Shown here one piece after another: positions 54,266 to 62,987 of a stretch of 64,000 nucleotides of DNA; the stretch's first letter is position 1; the number at the start of each line of letters is the position of its first letter. Source of the DNA: Parafrankia discariae (lineage in GTDB: Bacteria; Actinomycetota; Actinomycetes; Frankiales; Frankiaceae); contig NZ_KB891217.1 of assembly GCF_000373365.1 (NCBI RefSeq), forward strand, positions 1 through 64,000, read 5' to 3'. The notes below the pieces were generated by a model. It was not told where the DNA came from and ran no database searches. It saw nothing but the letters and a program-made list of their open reading frames with translations. The translations under genes were made by a program, and so were the position numbers.

Positions 54266-55906
54266 TCAGATCGGCTTGCCGAAGAAGCGGACCGCCTGCA
54301 CCGACTGGGCGATCGCGATGTGCGCCGCCGCCGTCGGGTGCGTGCCGTCCGCGGTGTAGCTCGCGCGCCACACCGTCCCGGTGGCCACGTCCGCCGTCGC
54401 CGCGGCGGCGTCGATCACCCCGGTCAGCGGGGAGGGGACCGTACGAACCCAGGCGTTGTAAGCGGACCAGGCCGAATTCGGGCCGAAGTTCGCGGCCGGG
54501 GTCTGGTTCGCTTCCGTCGCCCACGAGTCGGTCGACGTAGTCCGCGGCACGCACGTTGAGGCGTAGACGATCAGACCCATGCGGGCGAGGGCGGTCCAGC
54601 GGGCGAGCGCGTCCGCCTGCATAAGCGCGAACGTCCGCGGTGCCGCGACGTCGTTCGTCGCCCAGTTGTCGATGACGTGAGTGCAGCCGGCGGCGAGCGC
54701 CAGACGCCGCTGCCAGCCGGGCCCGTACTGGAACATGCCCCGGCTGCTGCCCCGCGCGGACCGAAGGTGCGCGTACAGGTACCTCGTCGGTGCGGCCGGG
54801 TTGTCAGTCAGGAGCCGCACGCCCCACCCACCGAACTCGGACCCGAGGACGAAATCGTCCCCGGTCCCGTTCATGATCGAGTCGCCGCAGAGATACACGA
54901 CCGGCGTGTTGGCCTGCGCGGGAACACCAAGGATCGCGACGGGCGCGTACCCGGGCGACCCGTCACCGGTGACCGTGCTCGCCGTCGCCGTCGTGATGTC
55001 CGGGACGTTGTTGTTCCCCACCGCCACGTGGGCCTCGTACTCGCCGGCTGAGACCTTGGTGGTGTGACCAGAGCGGGGGAACGAGCCCTGGTTCATCACC
55101 CCACCGGACATCGGCTGCACCACGTTGTTGATGTAGAACGCGGAGCCCTTCGGGATCGACGGGTTGATGCCGATCGGCTCGGACACCGCGACGTGCCCCG
55201 GCTGGATCGTCACGTCCGTGGCCGTCCCGCCCCGGAAGTACGCCGGGTAGAACTGGACCTGCGCCCAGTACGCCGAGTCGAGCGCGGGGGTCTGGTTCGT
55301 GCTCGACGCGGTCGCGACCCACGACGACCCGCCGTTCGTGACCTGGTCACCGATCGTGTAGTCCCCGGATGCCGCCCATGACGTGTTGCTGTTGGCGTTG
55401 AGCTTCGGCACGCCGGCTGGGTACTCCACGCTGGCCCGGACCACGATCGGGTAGGGCCCGGCGAGTTCGGACGGGACCACGGTGCCCTGATCATGGAAGT
55501 TCCCGTAAACCAGCCGAATCGAGGAGATGTCAACGAGGGCGGTGCTTTTCGTACGCGACGCTCCGGCGCCGTACACCAGCCACTGCGACGACGACCCCGG
55601 GTTGGTGTACGTCCCTGACCCGACCGGGATCATTCCAGTTCCGTGAACCCCGTCCCGGCTCCCGACACTCACCCCTACCTCCGGTAGCGGAATCCCGATC
55701 ATCTCGACCGAGTAGGAAAGGCGCGTCGACACCCCGTCCGGGAGATCCGTCGCGCCATCGAAGGTGACCGCGTTTTCCCCGGGCCGGTAGCCGGCCATCA
55801 CCGCGGCGCGGGTCGTACCCTCCATGTTCGGAACATGGTTCCAGATAGAACCGTTGCCGTAGAGAGCTTTCGGGACAACATAGTCACGGACGAAACGTGC
55901 CACCAC
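54266..55906 (-). CDS. SGNH/GDSL hydrolase, copy 2, with a different N-terminus
   Basis: A 546-residue protein. Residues 1-75 (VARFVRDYVVPKALYGNGSIW ... TFDGATDLPDGVSTRLSYSVEMIG) are unrelated to copy 1 and presumably bind another virion site. From about residue 80 the two proteins share an HGTGMIPVGSGTYT start and stay closely similar to the end. The SGNH triad is Ser343 in LCGDSIMNGTGDD, Asn418 in NWATNDV, and Asp520/His523 in DGTHPTAAAH. It sits between the major capsid gene and the connectors, an unusual place for a depolymerase, suggesting a head or neck fibre. Confidence 0.85.
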   Translation of the reverse strand: MVARFVRDYVVPKALYGNGSIWNHVPNMEGTTRAAVMAGYRPGENAVTFDGATDLPDGVSTRLSYSVEMIGIPLPEVGVSVGSRDGVHGTGMIPVGSGTYTNPGSSSQWLVYGAGASRTKSTALVDISSIRLVYGNFHDQGTVVPSELAGPYPIVVRASVEYPAGVPKLNANSNTSWAASGDYTIGDQVTNGGSSWVATASSTNQTPALDSAYWAQVQFYPAYFRGGTATDVTIQPGHVAVSEPIGINPSIPKGSAFYINNVVQPMSGGVMNQGSFPRSGHTTKVSAGEYEAHVAVGNNNVPDITTATASTVTGDGSPGYAPVAILGVPAQANTPVVYLCGDSIMNGTGDDFVLGSEFGGWGVRLLTDNPAAPTRYLYAHLRSARGSSRGMFQYGPGWQRRLALAAGCTHVIDNWATNDVAAPRTFALMQADALARWTALARMGLIVYASTCVPRTTSTDSWATEANQTPAANFGPNSAWSAYNAWVRTVPSPLTGVIDAAAATADVATGTVWRASYTADGTHPTAAAHIAIAQSVQAVRFFGKPI

Positions 55907-55929
55907 CTACCGCCCTTTCCGAGTCGGCG

Positions 55930-55966
55930 CCGCCCCCCACCCCTTGCCCAGGGGAGTGGGAGGCGG
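55930..55966. terminator. Stem-loop behind the major capsid gene
   Basis: CCGCC-CCCCAC-CCCTT and AGGGGA-GTGGG-AGGCGG pair with small mismatches between the stop of the capsid gene (55988) and the SGNH gene. It may attenuate late transcription, so that capsid message exceeds downstream messages. Confidence 0.6.
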
Positions 55967-55987
55967 TGGGTAACTACCGGCCGACTA

Positions 55988-56929
55988 TCAGCGGTTGTCT
56001 TCCAGGATGGCGAACGCCTTCTCGTGACCGATCGTGAACCCGCGCCGAGCGCGCATCTTCAGGATCGCCTCGTCCGACAGGAACGCGGCGCCGGTGTCCG
56101 CGCCGGCCACCATGCTCTCCGGCCCCGACCGCCGGCCCACGATCAGCAGGTCGGTGTTCACCACCACGAGCAGCGGCTTACCGGCCGGGCTCTTGCTCGC
56201 CGTGGCCGAGGTCTTGGCGCCGAGCGACCAGCGGACCGGCACGTCGAACAGGGTGTCCGGGGTGCCCGCCAGACCCGCGATGAAGATTGGCCGGCCCTGG
56301 CTGTCCTTCACGCCTCGGAACGCGCCACGGAACGCCGGATGCGCCAGGATCCGCATGACGCCCTGATCCCACCAGTCGCCGTTCTCGACCTTCGACAGGG
56401 TCGCAGAGAGGACGTCGTACGTCGGCCCACCAGAACCGGTCACGGTGTAGTTGTCATCGGCCGTGTACCCGGTGGCGGCGTTGGTGGTCCGCAGCGCCTT
56501 GTAAACGCTAGTGAACGGAACGGTGGTCCCGTTCTCCGTACCGCTGGTGCCCAGAGTGGCATTGTCGAAGAACTTCGCGTACCCAACCGCCCAGTCCTGC
56601 TGCTTGACCGCGATGATGTTCTCGGGCGCGTCCTTCAGATCCTCGTCCGCGATCCGAATAGCCTTACCGAACTTCCGCGCGGTGAGGAGAACCTCATCGT
56701 TCGCCGCGGTGTCCTCGCCGTACGGCGAACCCTTCGCGATCGTCTCCACGTCCACCGCGCCCGACCGGGGCACGTGCTTCGTGTCGGTCGTCATCGTCTC
56801 CGGCCGGCCCAGCGCCTCCACCGCGCTGGTCTGGTTGATGATCTGGATGACGTTGGATCCGAATTCTTCCGGAATCCATGCCTCGAACGTCTGCCGTGCC
56901 ACCGGCCCACCGCCGATCTCTATCCGCAA
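55988..56929 (-). CDS. Major capsid protein (HK97 fold)
   Basis: A 313-residue protein with the HK97-type layout: a helical N-arm region (GSNVIQIINQTSAVEALGR), an E-loop region (VPRSGAVDVETIAKGSPYGEDTAANDEVLLTARKFGKAIRIADEDLKDAP), the P-domain helix (DVLSATLSKVENGDWWDQGVMRILAHPAFRGAFRGVKDSQGRPIF) and a C-terminal A-domain strand (GFTIGHEKAFAILED). It builds the icosahedral shell. The scaffold is upstream. No Lys-Asn crosslink can be judged by eye. Confidence 0.88.
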   Translation of the reverse strand: MRIEIGGGPVARQTFEAWIPEEFGSNVIQIINQTSAVEALGRPETMTTDTKHVPRSGAVDVETIAKGSPYGEDTAANDEVLLTARKFGKAIRIADEDLKDAPENIIAVKQQDWAVGYAKFFDNATLGTSGTENGTTVPFTSVYKALRTTNAATGYTADDNYTVTGSGGPTYDVLSATLSKVENGDWWDQGVMRILAHPAFRGAFRGVKDSQGRPIFIAGLAGTPDTLFDVPVRWSLGAKTSATASKSPAGKPLLVVVNTDLLIVGRRSGPESMVAGADTGAAFLSDEAILKMRARRGFTIGHEKAFAILEDNR

Positions 56930-56992
56930 TCGCCCGTGATGGGCCCGTCACAGGTAGAGATCGGCGGCCGTGCATGATCATGCCAGTGTGGG

Positions 56993-57643
56993 TCAGCCAC
57001 CCAGCCGCGCCGCGAGCGCCGCCGCCGAGGACTTCGGCTTGTTCGGCTCCGGCCGCTTGTCCGCCCCGTCACCGCGCGGCCGGGAGACCTTCGGCTGCGC
57101 GAACAGCTCCGGGTAGTCCACCCTGATCTGGTTGATCTGGTCGTCGAGCCCGGTCACGTCGCCGTCCGGATCGACGTCGACCTGTTCCAGCTCGATCAGC
57201 CGCAGCAGCCGGGCGACCTTCTCCGCAGGAGCACCAGCCGCGACCAGCTCTGCGCGGGCCTGCGCCCGAATCGCGAGCGGCTTGTACCGAGCCGTAGCCG
57301 TCTGCTCGCCCTCATCGCGGGCCGCTTCCACCGCGGCGGCGTGCTCGTCCCCGGCCGTCCGCGTCGCCCGCTCCTGGCTCCGCTTCTCGTCGCGCAGAGT
57401 CCTGGCCTCCAGCCGGAACTTCCTCGCTTCCTCATTGGCCTTCGCCAGCGCGGCCTGAGTCCGCTTCCACTGGTCGGCGGTCGGACCCTTCGGCCTGCTG
57501 TCCCTGGCGTCGCCGTCATCACCGTCGCCCGCATCGCTGTTGTCGGGGCCGTCGTCCTGACCCTCGTCGTCCTGCGGGTCCTGACCCTCCTCGGTCTCCG
57601 GCGCCTCATCGTCCGGCCCGTTGTCCTCGCCAGCCATCACCAA
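56993..57643 (-). CDS. Scaffolding protein
   Basis: A 216-residue acidic protein: a very acidic N-terminus (DNGPDDEAPETEEGQDPQDDEGQDDG), a coiled coil (WKRTQAALAKANEEARKFRLEARTLRDEKRSQER) and a basic, Pro-rich C-terminus (VSRPRGDGADKRPEPNKPKSSAAAL) that should touch the capsid. This composition and its place before the capsid gene identify it as the internal scaffold. No protease gene is seen nearby, so removal may be by exit. Confidence 0.85.
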   Translation of the reverse strand: MVMAGEDNGPDDEAPETEEGQDPQDDEGQDDGPDNSDAGDGDDGDARDSRPKGPTADQWKRTQAALAKANEEARKFRLEARTLRDEKRSQERATRTAGDEHAAAVEAARDEGEQTATARYKPLAIRAQARAELVAAGAPAEKVARLLRLIELEQVDVDPDGDVTGLDDQINQIRVDYPELFAQPKVSRPRGDGADKRPEPNKPKSSAAALAARLGG

Positions 57644-57673
57644 TCACCTCTTCCTGTCTTCCTGATCTGTCGT

Positions 57674-58906
57674 TCACAGGCCCGCCGGGACCGGCGGGAA
57701 ACGTCCAGCGGCTACCGCCCGCTCGGCGGCGGCGAGCACGCTGCGAGGCAGCGGCGGGCCGGCGTCGAGCAGCCGGTCCGCCGCTCTGATCCGCGCGGAC
57801 CGCGGCTCCGAGGGCAGGGCATGACCGCGCAGGATCGATCGCTGTGCCTCACGGCGCAGCGCGGTCGGCATCGTGATCGACCCGTCCGGCGGGCGGGGCC
57901 AAGCCCACGACCACGGCGACGTCCGGCACCGGCAGTTCGGGTGCAACGGCGGCCCGTCCAGAGCGGCCGTCGAGAACGGACGGACGTCGAACGACAGGCC
58001 GCCCGGGAACTGCTCGCCCGGCTCGACGGTCTGCCCGGAGTAGGCCAGGCAGTGCCGGCACCCGGTACGCTCCGCGATCCACACCCGGCCGACACCGAGC
58101 GTCTCGGCGACCTGCTCGGCGCCTTGGCCGGCGGCGTCGTTCACCGCGGTCCGCACCACACGTTCGGTGCCTGCGCCAGCGGACTGCGCGTGCCGGACCG
58201 CGGCGGCGACCGCTGGGAACCCGACCGTGTCCGTGCCGCGCAGCGTCTCCCGCGCCTGCTCGGCCCGGTCGCGGTGCACCTCGTCGACCCGGCCGGCCAC
58301 CTCGTCGACGAGGTCATCGGGTGGGCTGTCGTCGATGTCGTCCAGGCCGTCGAGGACCGTGCGCGCCCAGACGTCGAGTCGCACGATCGTGTCCTCGGCT
58401 GGCGGGTCGTCGATGTCGACGTCAGGCAGCTCCCCGCCGCCGTCATCGTCATCGTGGGCGGCGGCCGGTTCCGGTGCGGGACGCGGCGGCCTGGCCGGCA
58501 CACGCGGCCGGTCAGGCCGTGGCGGCACCTGCACCGCCGGCACGTCCACCCGCACCCGAGCCGGCGTCAGCTCCGCGACCGCCGCCGTCACCTCCGCGCC
58601 GGCCTGCGCCACCCCCAGCCGGTACGCCTGCACCACACTGCCCGCCGCAACCAGGCGGGCCCGACGCCGCGACCCGTCCAACACCCGGGCCAGCTCTGCG
58701 CCGACCCGGCTGCCGATCGCCGCCGCCCGCGCCGGCGCCGCGAGCGCTGAGACGCTCTCGGCCGCCGTGACCCACGCCGCCGTCGCCGCGGCGAGGACCG
58801 CCGCCAGCTCCGCGCCGAGACCATCGGTCGCGTCCGTCGCCGCGTCCTCCTCGACCTGCGCCAACTGGTCGGCGTGCACACCGGCGGCGAGCTCGGCCTG
58901 ACTCAT
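57674..58906 (-). CDS. Head morphogenesis (MuF/SPP1 gp7-like) protein
   Basis: A 410-residue protein that overlaps the portal stop by 4 bases. Its C-terminal half has the MuF signature: VVRTAVNDAAGQGAEQVAETLGVGRVWIAERTGCRHCLAYSGQTVEPGEQFPG and PPLHPNCRCRT. The N-terminal half is Ala-rich helical and linked by an Asp/Pro-rich stretch. MuF proteins are carried inside the head and help genome ejection or head assembly. No toxin domain is fused. Confidence 0.85.
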   Translation of the reverse strand: MSQAELAAGVHADQLAQVEEDAATDATDGLGAELAAVLAAATAAWVTAAESVSALAAPARAAAIGSRVGAELARVLDGSRRRARLVAAGSVVQAYRLGVAQAGAEVTAAVAELTPARVRVDVPAVQVPPRPDRPRVPARPPRPAPEPAAAHDDDDGGGELPDVDIDDPPAEDTIVRLDVWARTVLDGLDDIDDSPPDDLVDEVAGRVDEVHRDRAEQARETLRGTDTVGFPAVAAAVRHAQSAGAGTERVVRTAVNDAAGQGAEQVAETLGVGRVWIAERTGCRHCLAYSGQTVEPGEQFPGGLSFDVRPFSTAALDGPPLHPNCRCRTSPWSWAWPRPPDGSITMPTALRREAQRSILRGHALPSEPRSARIRAADRLLDAGPPLPRSVLAAAERAVAAGRFPPVPAGL

Positions 58907-60396
58907 CCGCCAGTGCCTGCCTGCTCGGCGTCGCCGGCCTGCTGCCGGGCGATGACATGGGAGACCAGGCCGGCGATCTGATCTGTGTCCGCGACACCGA
59001 GCGCGGCCCCGGCGCCGAGCTTCTGGATCGCGTCGCCGAACAGAGCCAGGATTTCGATGTGCCGGCGGAGGTCGTCATCGGTCACACCCGACAGCCAGCC
59101 GTCGACCTGCTCCGTCGTGTACCCGGCTTCGAGCAGGGCCTGGCGGACCGGCACCCCAGCGCCGATCTTCTCCGAGATGGTCTTCCAACCCTCAAGGTCA
59201 TCCACCGTTGCTGCTGGCTCCCACCGCAACGCAGGAGCGGCCCCGCTCTGCCCGCCCGTCCTCAACGTCCCGGCGACGACCTGCGTCCACGTCACCCCGA
59301 ACGAGTCCTGAAGACGCTCCACGGAGCGGGTCAGCGGCATGTCCATCGCCCGGACCGACTGCCCAGACGGAGCGTCCCCGCGCGGCTCGAACTGGTGGAC
59401 CGGCGTTCCCGTCACGAACCCGAGCGCGCGGATGTAGAACGCGATCGGGTCGAGCGCGGCGGCGACGGAGCCGGCGGTGAACTGGCCGACGCTGGTCACG
59501 TTGCGGAGCTGCCAGAGCTCGCCGGCCCCAGCGCGCAGGTTCGACAGGCCGCCGCCGCCCTCACCGGTGACGCCGTCGTCTTCCTCGTCGTCGTCATAGT
59601 CGGCGCCGAGATCGTCGGTGGCCGCGTTCAGCAGGGCGTACCGCTGCGGGAACGCCTGATAGTCCGCGGTCTCCATCTGCGTCACGACCAGCTTGGTGAT
59701 CGCGTTCTGCGGGCCGTAGGCGTCGGCGTGCACCGGCCGCCCGTACGGCCGGCGGGTCCGGAAGTGGTAGACCGGCACCTCCCCGGCCTCGTGCTTCTCC
59801 GGCCAGGCGGCGCCTTCGTCGTCGGGGTCGATGTACGGCTCGAAATCCCCGGCTCCCGTCCCATCGGTCGTGCCCTTCTTCGACACGTACCGCTCGACCC
59901 GGTCCGGGTAGTAGAGGTTCGCGCGCAGCCGCTCACCCTCCGGCCAGATCTTCGCCGCGTACCGGCGAACCCGCGGGTTCTCCGCGTCGTAGAAAACCCG
60001 CGTGGTCAGCGGCGAGTTGAAGAAGATGTCGACGTCGCCCTCGACCTCACCCGGCCAGACGATCACATAGGCGTCGCCGAACACACACGCCGCCTCGTGC
60101 ACGTCGAGCGCGTCCAGGCCCATCGTGTTCCGGGCCCACTGCTCCTCCAGCCACGTCCCGGCCGCGTCCGGTTCCGCGGAGACCGCGGCGAGAGTCAGCC
60201 GGTCCAAGACGGCGGCCACGGGCCGCCGGGCCAGGTTCAGCCGGTACTGCGGCGCGGACTTCCGTAGCCGGTGAGCGACCGCCCGCGACGCGAACACCTC
60301 CCCGACCTTGCCCTCGTAGTACGCCAACGCCTCCTCGTACGCCGGCCGGGCCTCGCGGATCGCGGCGACGGCCTCGCTCAGGTCTGACACGTGCAC
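58903..60396 (-). CDS. Portal protein
   Basis: A 497-residue portal (SPP1/HK97 type): YYEGKVGEVFASRAVAHRLRKSAPQYRLNLARRPVAAVLDRL, VFGDAYVIVWPG, TKLVVTQMETADYQAFPQRYALL, then the long helix GRTVDQF-like region QFEPRGDAPSGQSVRAMDMPLTRSVERLQDSFGVTW. It forms the 12-subunit ring through which DNA enters and leaves. It starts at a GTG at 60396 (a second GTG at 60390). It is between the terminase and MuF genes. Confidence 0.88.
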   Translation of the reverse strand: MHVSDLSEAVAAIREARPAYEEALAYYEGKVGEVFASRAVAHRLRKSAPQYRLNLARRPVAAVLDRLTLAAVSAEPDAAGTWLEEQWARNTMGLDALDVHEAACVFGDAYVIVWPGEVEGDVDIFFNSPLTTRVFYDAENPRVRRYAAKIWPEGERLRANLYYPDRVERYVSKKGTTDGTGAGDFEPYIDPDDEGAAWPEKHEAGEVPVYHFRTRRPYGRPVHADAYGPQNAITKLVVTQMETADYQAFPQRYALLNAATDDLGADYDDDEEDDGVTGEGGGGLSNLRAGAGELWQLRNVTSVGQFTAGSVAAALDPIAFYIRALGFVTGTPVHQFEPRGDAPSGQSVRAMDMPLTRSVERLQDSFGVTWTQVVAGTLRTGGQSGAAPALRWEPAATVDDLEGWKTISEKIGAGVPVRQALLEAGYTTEQVDGWLSGVTDDDLRRHIEILALFGDAIQKLGAGAALGVADTDQIAGLVSHVIARQQAGDAEQAGTGG

Positions 60397-60650
60397 CCGC
60401 CCCCATCAGCGAAGATCGCCAGCGCCTCGGTGAGCAGGCCACGAAGCTGCCAATTCGACAACCCCCCCGGCGGGGTGTGCAGCAGCAGCGCCGCTGTCTC
60501 CTGCCCGTCCTCCATCCCGGTCCATGCCGAGATCGCGACCCACTGCGTGATGATCGACCGGTCAGCCGTGTCCGCGGCGTCGCTGTCGCCGTCCACCCGG
60601 TCCCGGGCGTCCGCGGTCAGCGCGGCCTCGATCGCCTTCTGGGTGCTCAC
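60378..60650 (-). CDS. Hypothetical small protein between terminase and portal
   Basis: A 90-residue protein from a GTG, acidic early (AALTADARDRVDGDSDAADTADRSI) with a Trp-containing hydrophobic middle (ITQWVAISAWTG) and a C-terminus ending GGGCTCQT. It overlaps the portal start by about 19 bases. The function is unknown, but its position is conserved in many actinophages. Confidence 0.68.
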   Translation of the reverse strand: MSTQKAIEAALTADARDRVDGDSDAADTADRSIITQWVAISAWTGMEDGQETAALLLHTPPGGLSNWQLRGLLTEALAIFADGGGCTCQT

Positions 60651-60937
60651 GGGTCGACCCGCCCGTCAGCGTCAAGCCACACGATCCGGGTCCGCCCGTT
60701 GTGGCCGTGGACCGTGTCGACCGCGCGAAGGCCATCCGGCCAGAAGACCGCTGACGCGTACCCGGCTGCGCCCGCCCGCCAGTAGACCGACGCCGTGCCG
60801 TCCGGCCACTCGACGCCGTGCGCGACGATCCCCACCCCGGACACCCCTGACACATCGGTGTCACGGTGCAGCTCGAACCGGCGCGACGTCGTACGGGTGC
60901 CCGCCGGCGCCACCTGGACCGTCGCCTCTTCGCTCAT
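60647..60937 (-). CDS. Hypothetical small protein behind the terminase
   Basis: A 96-residue protein from an ATG at 60937 with GAAGGAG 7 bases upstream; an ATG at 60952 overlapping the terminase stop is the alternative. It reads as a small beta-rich domain (VEWPDGTASVYWRAGAAGYASAVFWPDGLRAVDTVHGHNGRTRIVWLDADGRVDP). No family was recognised. Confidence 0.68.
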   Translation of the reverse strand: MSEEATVQVAPAGTRTTSRRFELHRDTDVSGVSGVGIVAHGVEWPDGTASVYWRAGAAGYASAVFWPDGLRAVDTVHGHNGRTRIVWLDADGRVDP

Positions 60938-60948
60938 CTGTGTCTCCT

Positions 60949-62469
60949 TCATGCGTAGGCCGTGCTCGACCCGGACGGCGCGGACGCGGGCCGGTCCAGG
61001 AACCACCAGACCCCGGTGCCGATCGCGTCGACCATGTCGTCATGGCGGCCCTTCGGGTACGACGTCATCTGCGCCTCGGCCGCCGGCAGCCGGTGCGGGT
61101 GCAGCACCCGGCCGCGCTGGTAGTGGTTCAGCGACCGGGCCGCCCGGACGTCCTTCGGCTCGGACTGGTGGACTGTGAGCAACCGGACCGGGAGCGGGCG
61201 GAGGAGCGCAGCCCACACCTCCCCGCCCTGGTTCGTCTCGACCAAGACCGCGCCGACCTTCGGATGCTGGTTCAGGACGTTGATGACGAGGGTGCGCAGG
61301 CCCGCGGGGGACAGCCGGACCCCGGCCGCGTAGGTCACCGCGCAGCGTTTCTCCGTGCGGTTGTAGCCCACGACCGCGAGCCCGTACGGGTCGCTGCTGG
61401 TCTTGGAGGTGGTCGCCGGGTCGATGGACAGCAGCTCACGATGCGTCGCAAGATCTGCGTAGGTGAAGTCTCCCGGCCCCCAGAAATCCCCATCCGCCGA
61501 CACGGGAAGGTTCGCGTAGTTCTTCGCGAACCCGCGCGTGTGCTCGATCGCTTCCAGGTAGGACAGCGGCCACTTCGCCGGCCAGATCGACCGCCGCGAC
61601 CCGTCCGACCGAGTGATGATCGGGTGGAAGTGATGGACCCGGAATCCTTCCTCGACCGGCCAGGTCTCCAGGTCTTCCGCGTGCGGCTCGGCCACCGTGC
61701 GAACAAGCTGGTGGACGATGCTGCCGGCCATCGTCGTCGTGCCGACCAGCACCACCCGAGCAAAGACGTTCAGCGGAAGGATCGCGTCCAGAAGAGTGAT
61801 CAGCCGCTTGGCAGCCTGATGCTCCGAGTAGGACCCCTCGTCCCGCTCGATGTCGTCGAGGAGCAGCAGGTCAGGTCGGTGCTCACCGACCTTCATCCCG
61901 AGGGTGCCGCTGTCGATACCACGCGCGGAGAACACGAACCCGGACTTCTGGTGGATCAGCATCTTCGTGTCCGCCAGCGTCCCGCCCCGCGCGTTCCGCC
62001 GCGGCTCGCACAGCGCGGGGAAGTCCTCCCGCAGAAGCGCGTTGGTGTCCAGCTCGTTCTTGAACGTCGCCAGGTGCGCCTCGGCCTGGTTCCCCGAGTT
62101 CGCGAACGCGGCCACGAACTGGATGTAGCCGTGGGCCGCCGCCCACAGAGGCAGCGCCAGGAAGAACAGCGTGCTCTTGCCGCTGTTACGGGGGGCCATC
62201 CAGGCATCCCGCTCCGACGCCGGCTGGGCCGGCCGGGCCACCCACCGGAGAGCGTGCCGGAATACCGCCAGGTGGAAGTCCGCGAACGTGAACCCGCCGC
62301 CCTCCGTCCGCATGTGGTGCGGCAGGTACAGCAGGGCGAACAGCAGGGGGTCCGTCGCGGTCAGCGCCCGCCGGCCGGCGGGGTCACCGAGTAGCCGCGC
62401 GTCGACCCCGGTCAGGTAGGCGTTGAGGTCGAAGGTGTCGGCGGTCGCCCGCTCGAGGTATCCGATCAT
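60949..62469 (-). CDS. Large terminase subunit
   Basis: A 506-residue packaging motor and nuclease from an ATG overlapping the small-subunit stop (ATGA at 62469). The ATPase has a Walker A-like APRNSGKST (92-100), a Walker B LLLLDDIE (201-208) and a coupling VLVGTTTM. The RNase H-like nuclease has SIDPA (first acid), VETNQGGEV and HDDMVDAIG (third acid). It packages DNA into the procapsid by the portal. A longer in-frame extension upstream is shadow of the small subunit. Confidence 0.9.
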   Translation of the reverse strand: MIGYLERATADTFDLNAYLTGVDARLLGDPAGRRALTATDPLLFALLYLPHHMRTEGGGFTFADFHLAVFRHALRWVARPAQPASERDAWMAPRNSGKSTLFFLALPLWAAAHGYIQFVAAFANSGNQAEAHLATFKNELDTNALLREDFPALCEPRRNARGGTLADTKMLIHQKSGFVFSARGIDSGTLGMKVGEHRPDLLLLDDIERDEGSYSEHQAAKRLITLLDAILPLNVFARVVLVGTTTMAGSIVHQLVRTVAEPHAEDLETWPVEEGFRVHHFHPIITRSDGSRRSIWPAKWPLSYLEAIEHTRGFAKNYANLPVSADGDFWGPGDFTYADLATHRELLSIDPATTSKTSSDPYGLAVVGYNRTEKRCAVTYAAGVRLSPAGLRTLVINVLNQHPKVGAVLVETNQGGEVWAALLRPLPVRLLTVHQSEPKDVRAARSLNHYQRGRVLHPHRLPAAEAQMTSYPKGRHDDMVDAIGTGVWWFLDRPASAPSGSSTAYA

Positions 62470-62987
62470 GCCTCGGCCTCGCCTTCGGCCAGGCCCTCGC
62501 TGTCGGTCGCGGCCGGGCCGGCGGTGTCGTCCAGCTCGCCGGCCGCCGCCGCCGCCCGCAGCGTCTCCACCTGCGCGGCGGCCTTCTCCTGCGCTGCCTG
62601 CACCGCCTTCACCAGGTCGATGTCTCCGGGCTCCACGCCCACGTTGACGACCGTCGTCCCCGGGCCCTTCTCGCCCCACCGGTCGGAGTGCCGGCGGCCG
62701 AGCCAAGCGAGCGCAGCCCGCCAGTCCCCGGCTGCCGCCGCCCGCTGAATTACCCCCAGCGCACCAACCACCGCCGTGGCCTCGGCCTGCTCGAACTCGG
62801 CGACCAGCCGCGCGTGAGCGGTATCCAGCCGCCCAGCGGCAATGTCGTCCCGGCCCCTGCGCAGCCACGTCGTCAAGGTGTTCTGGCCGATCCCCGCGAA
62901 CCGGGCCGCCTCGACCTGGTACGAGCCGACCCGCATCGCGGCGCAGAGCTTCGCCGCGACGTCGTCGGTAAGCAGGGAGGCCCGCAT
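62466..62987 (-). CDS. Small terminase subunit
   Basis: A 173-residue protein from an ATG overlapping the methyltransferase stop by one base. The N-terminal HTH (VGSYQVEAARFAGIGQNTLTTWLRRGRDDIAAG) recognises the packaging site, the middle is helical for ring formation (LVAEFEQAEATAVVGALGVIQRAAAAGDWRAALAWLGRRHSDRWGEK) and the C-terminus is acidic. The WLGRRHSDRWG block is typical of actinophage small terminases. Confidence 0.86.
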   Translation of the reverse strand: MRASLLTDDVAAKLCAAMRVGSYQVEAARFAGIGQNTLTTWLRRGRDDIAAGRLDTAHARLVAEFEQAEATAVVGALGVIQRAAAAGDWRAALAWLGRRHSDRWGEKGPGTTVVNVGVEPGDIDLVKAVQAAQEKAAAQVETLRAAAAAGELDDTAGPAATDSEGLAEGEAEA

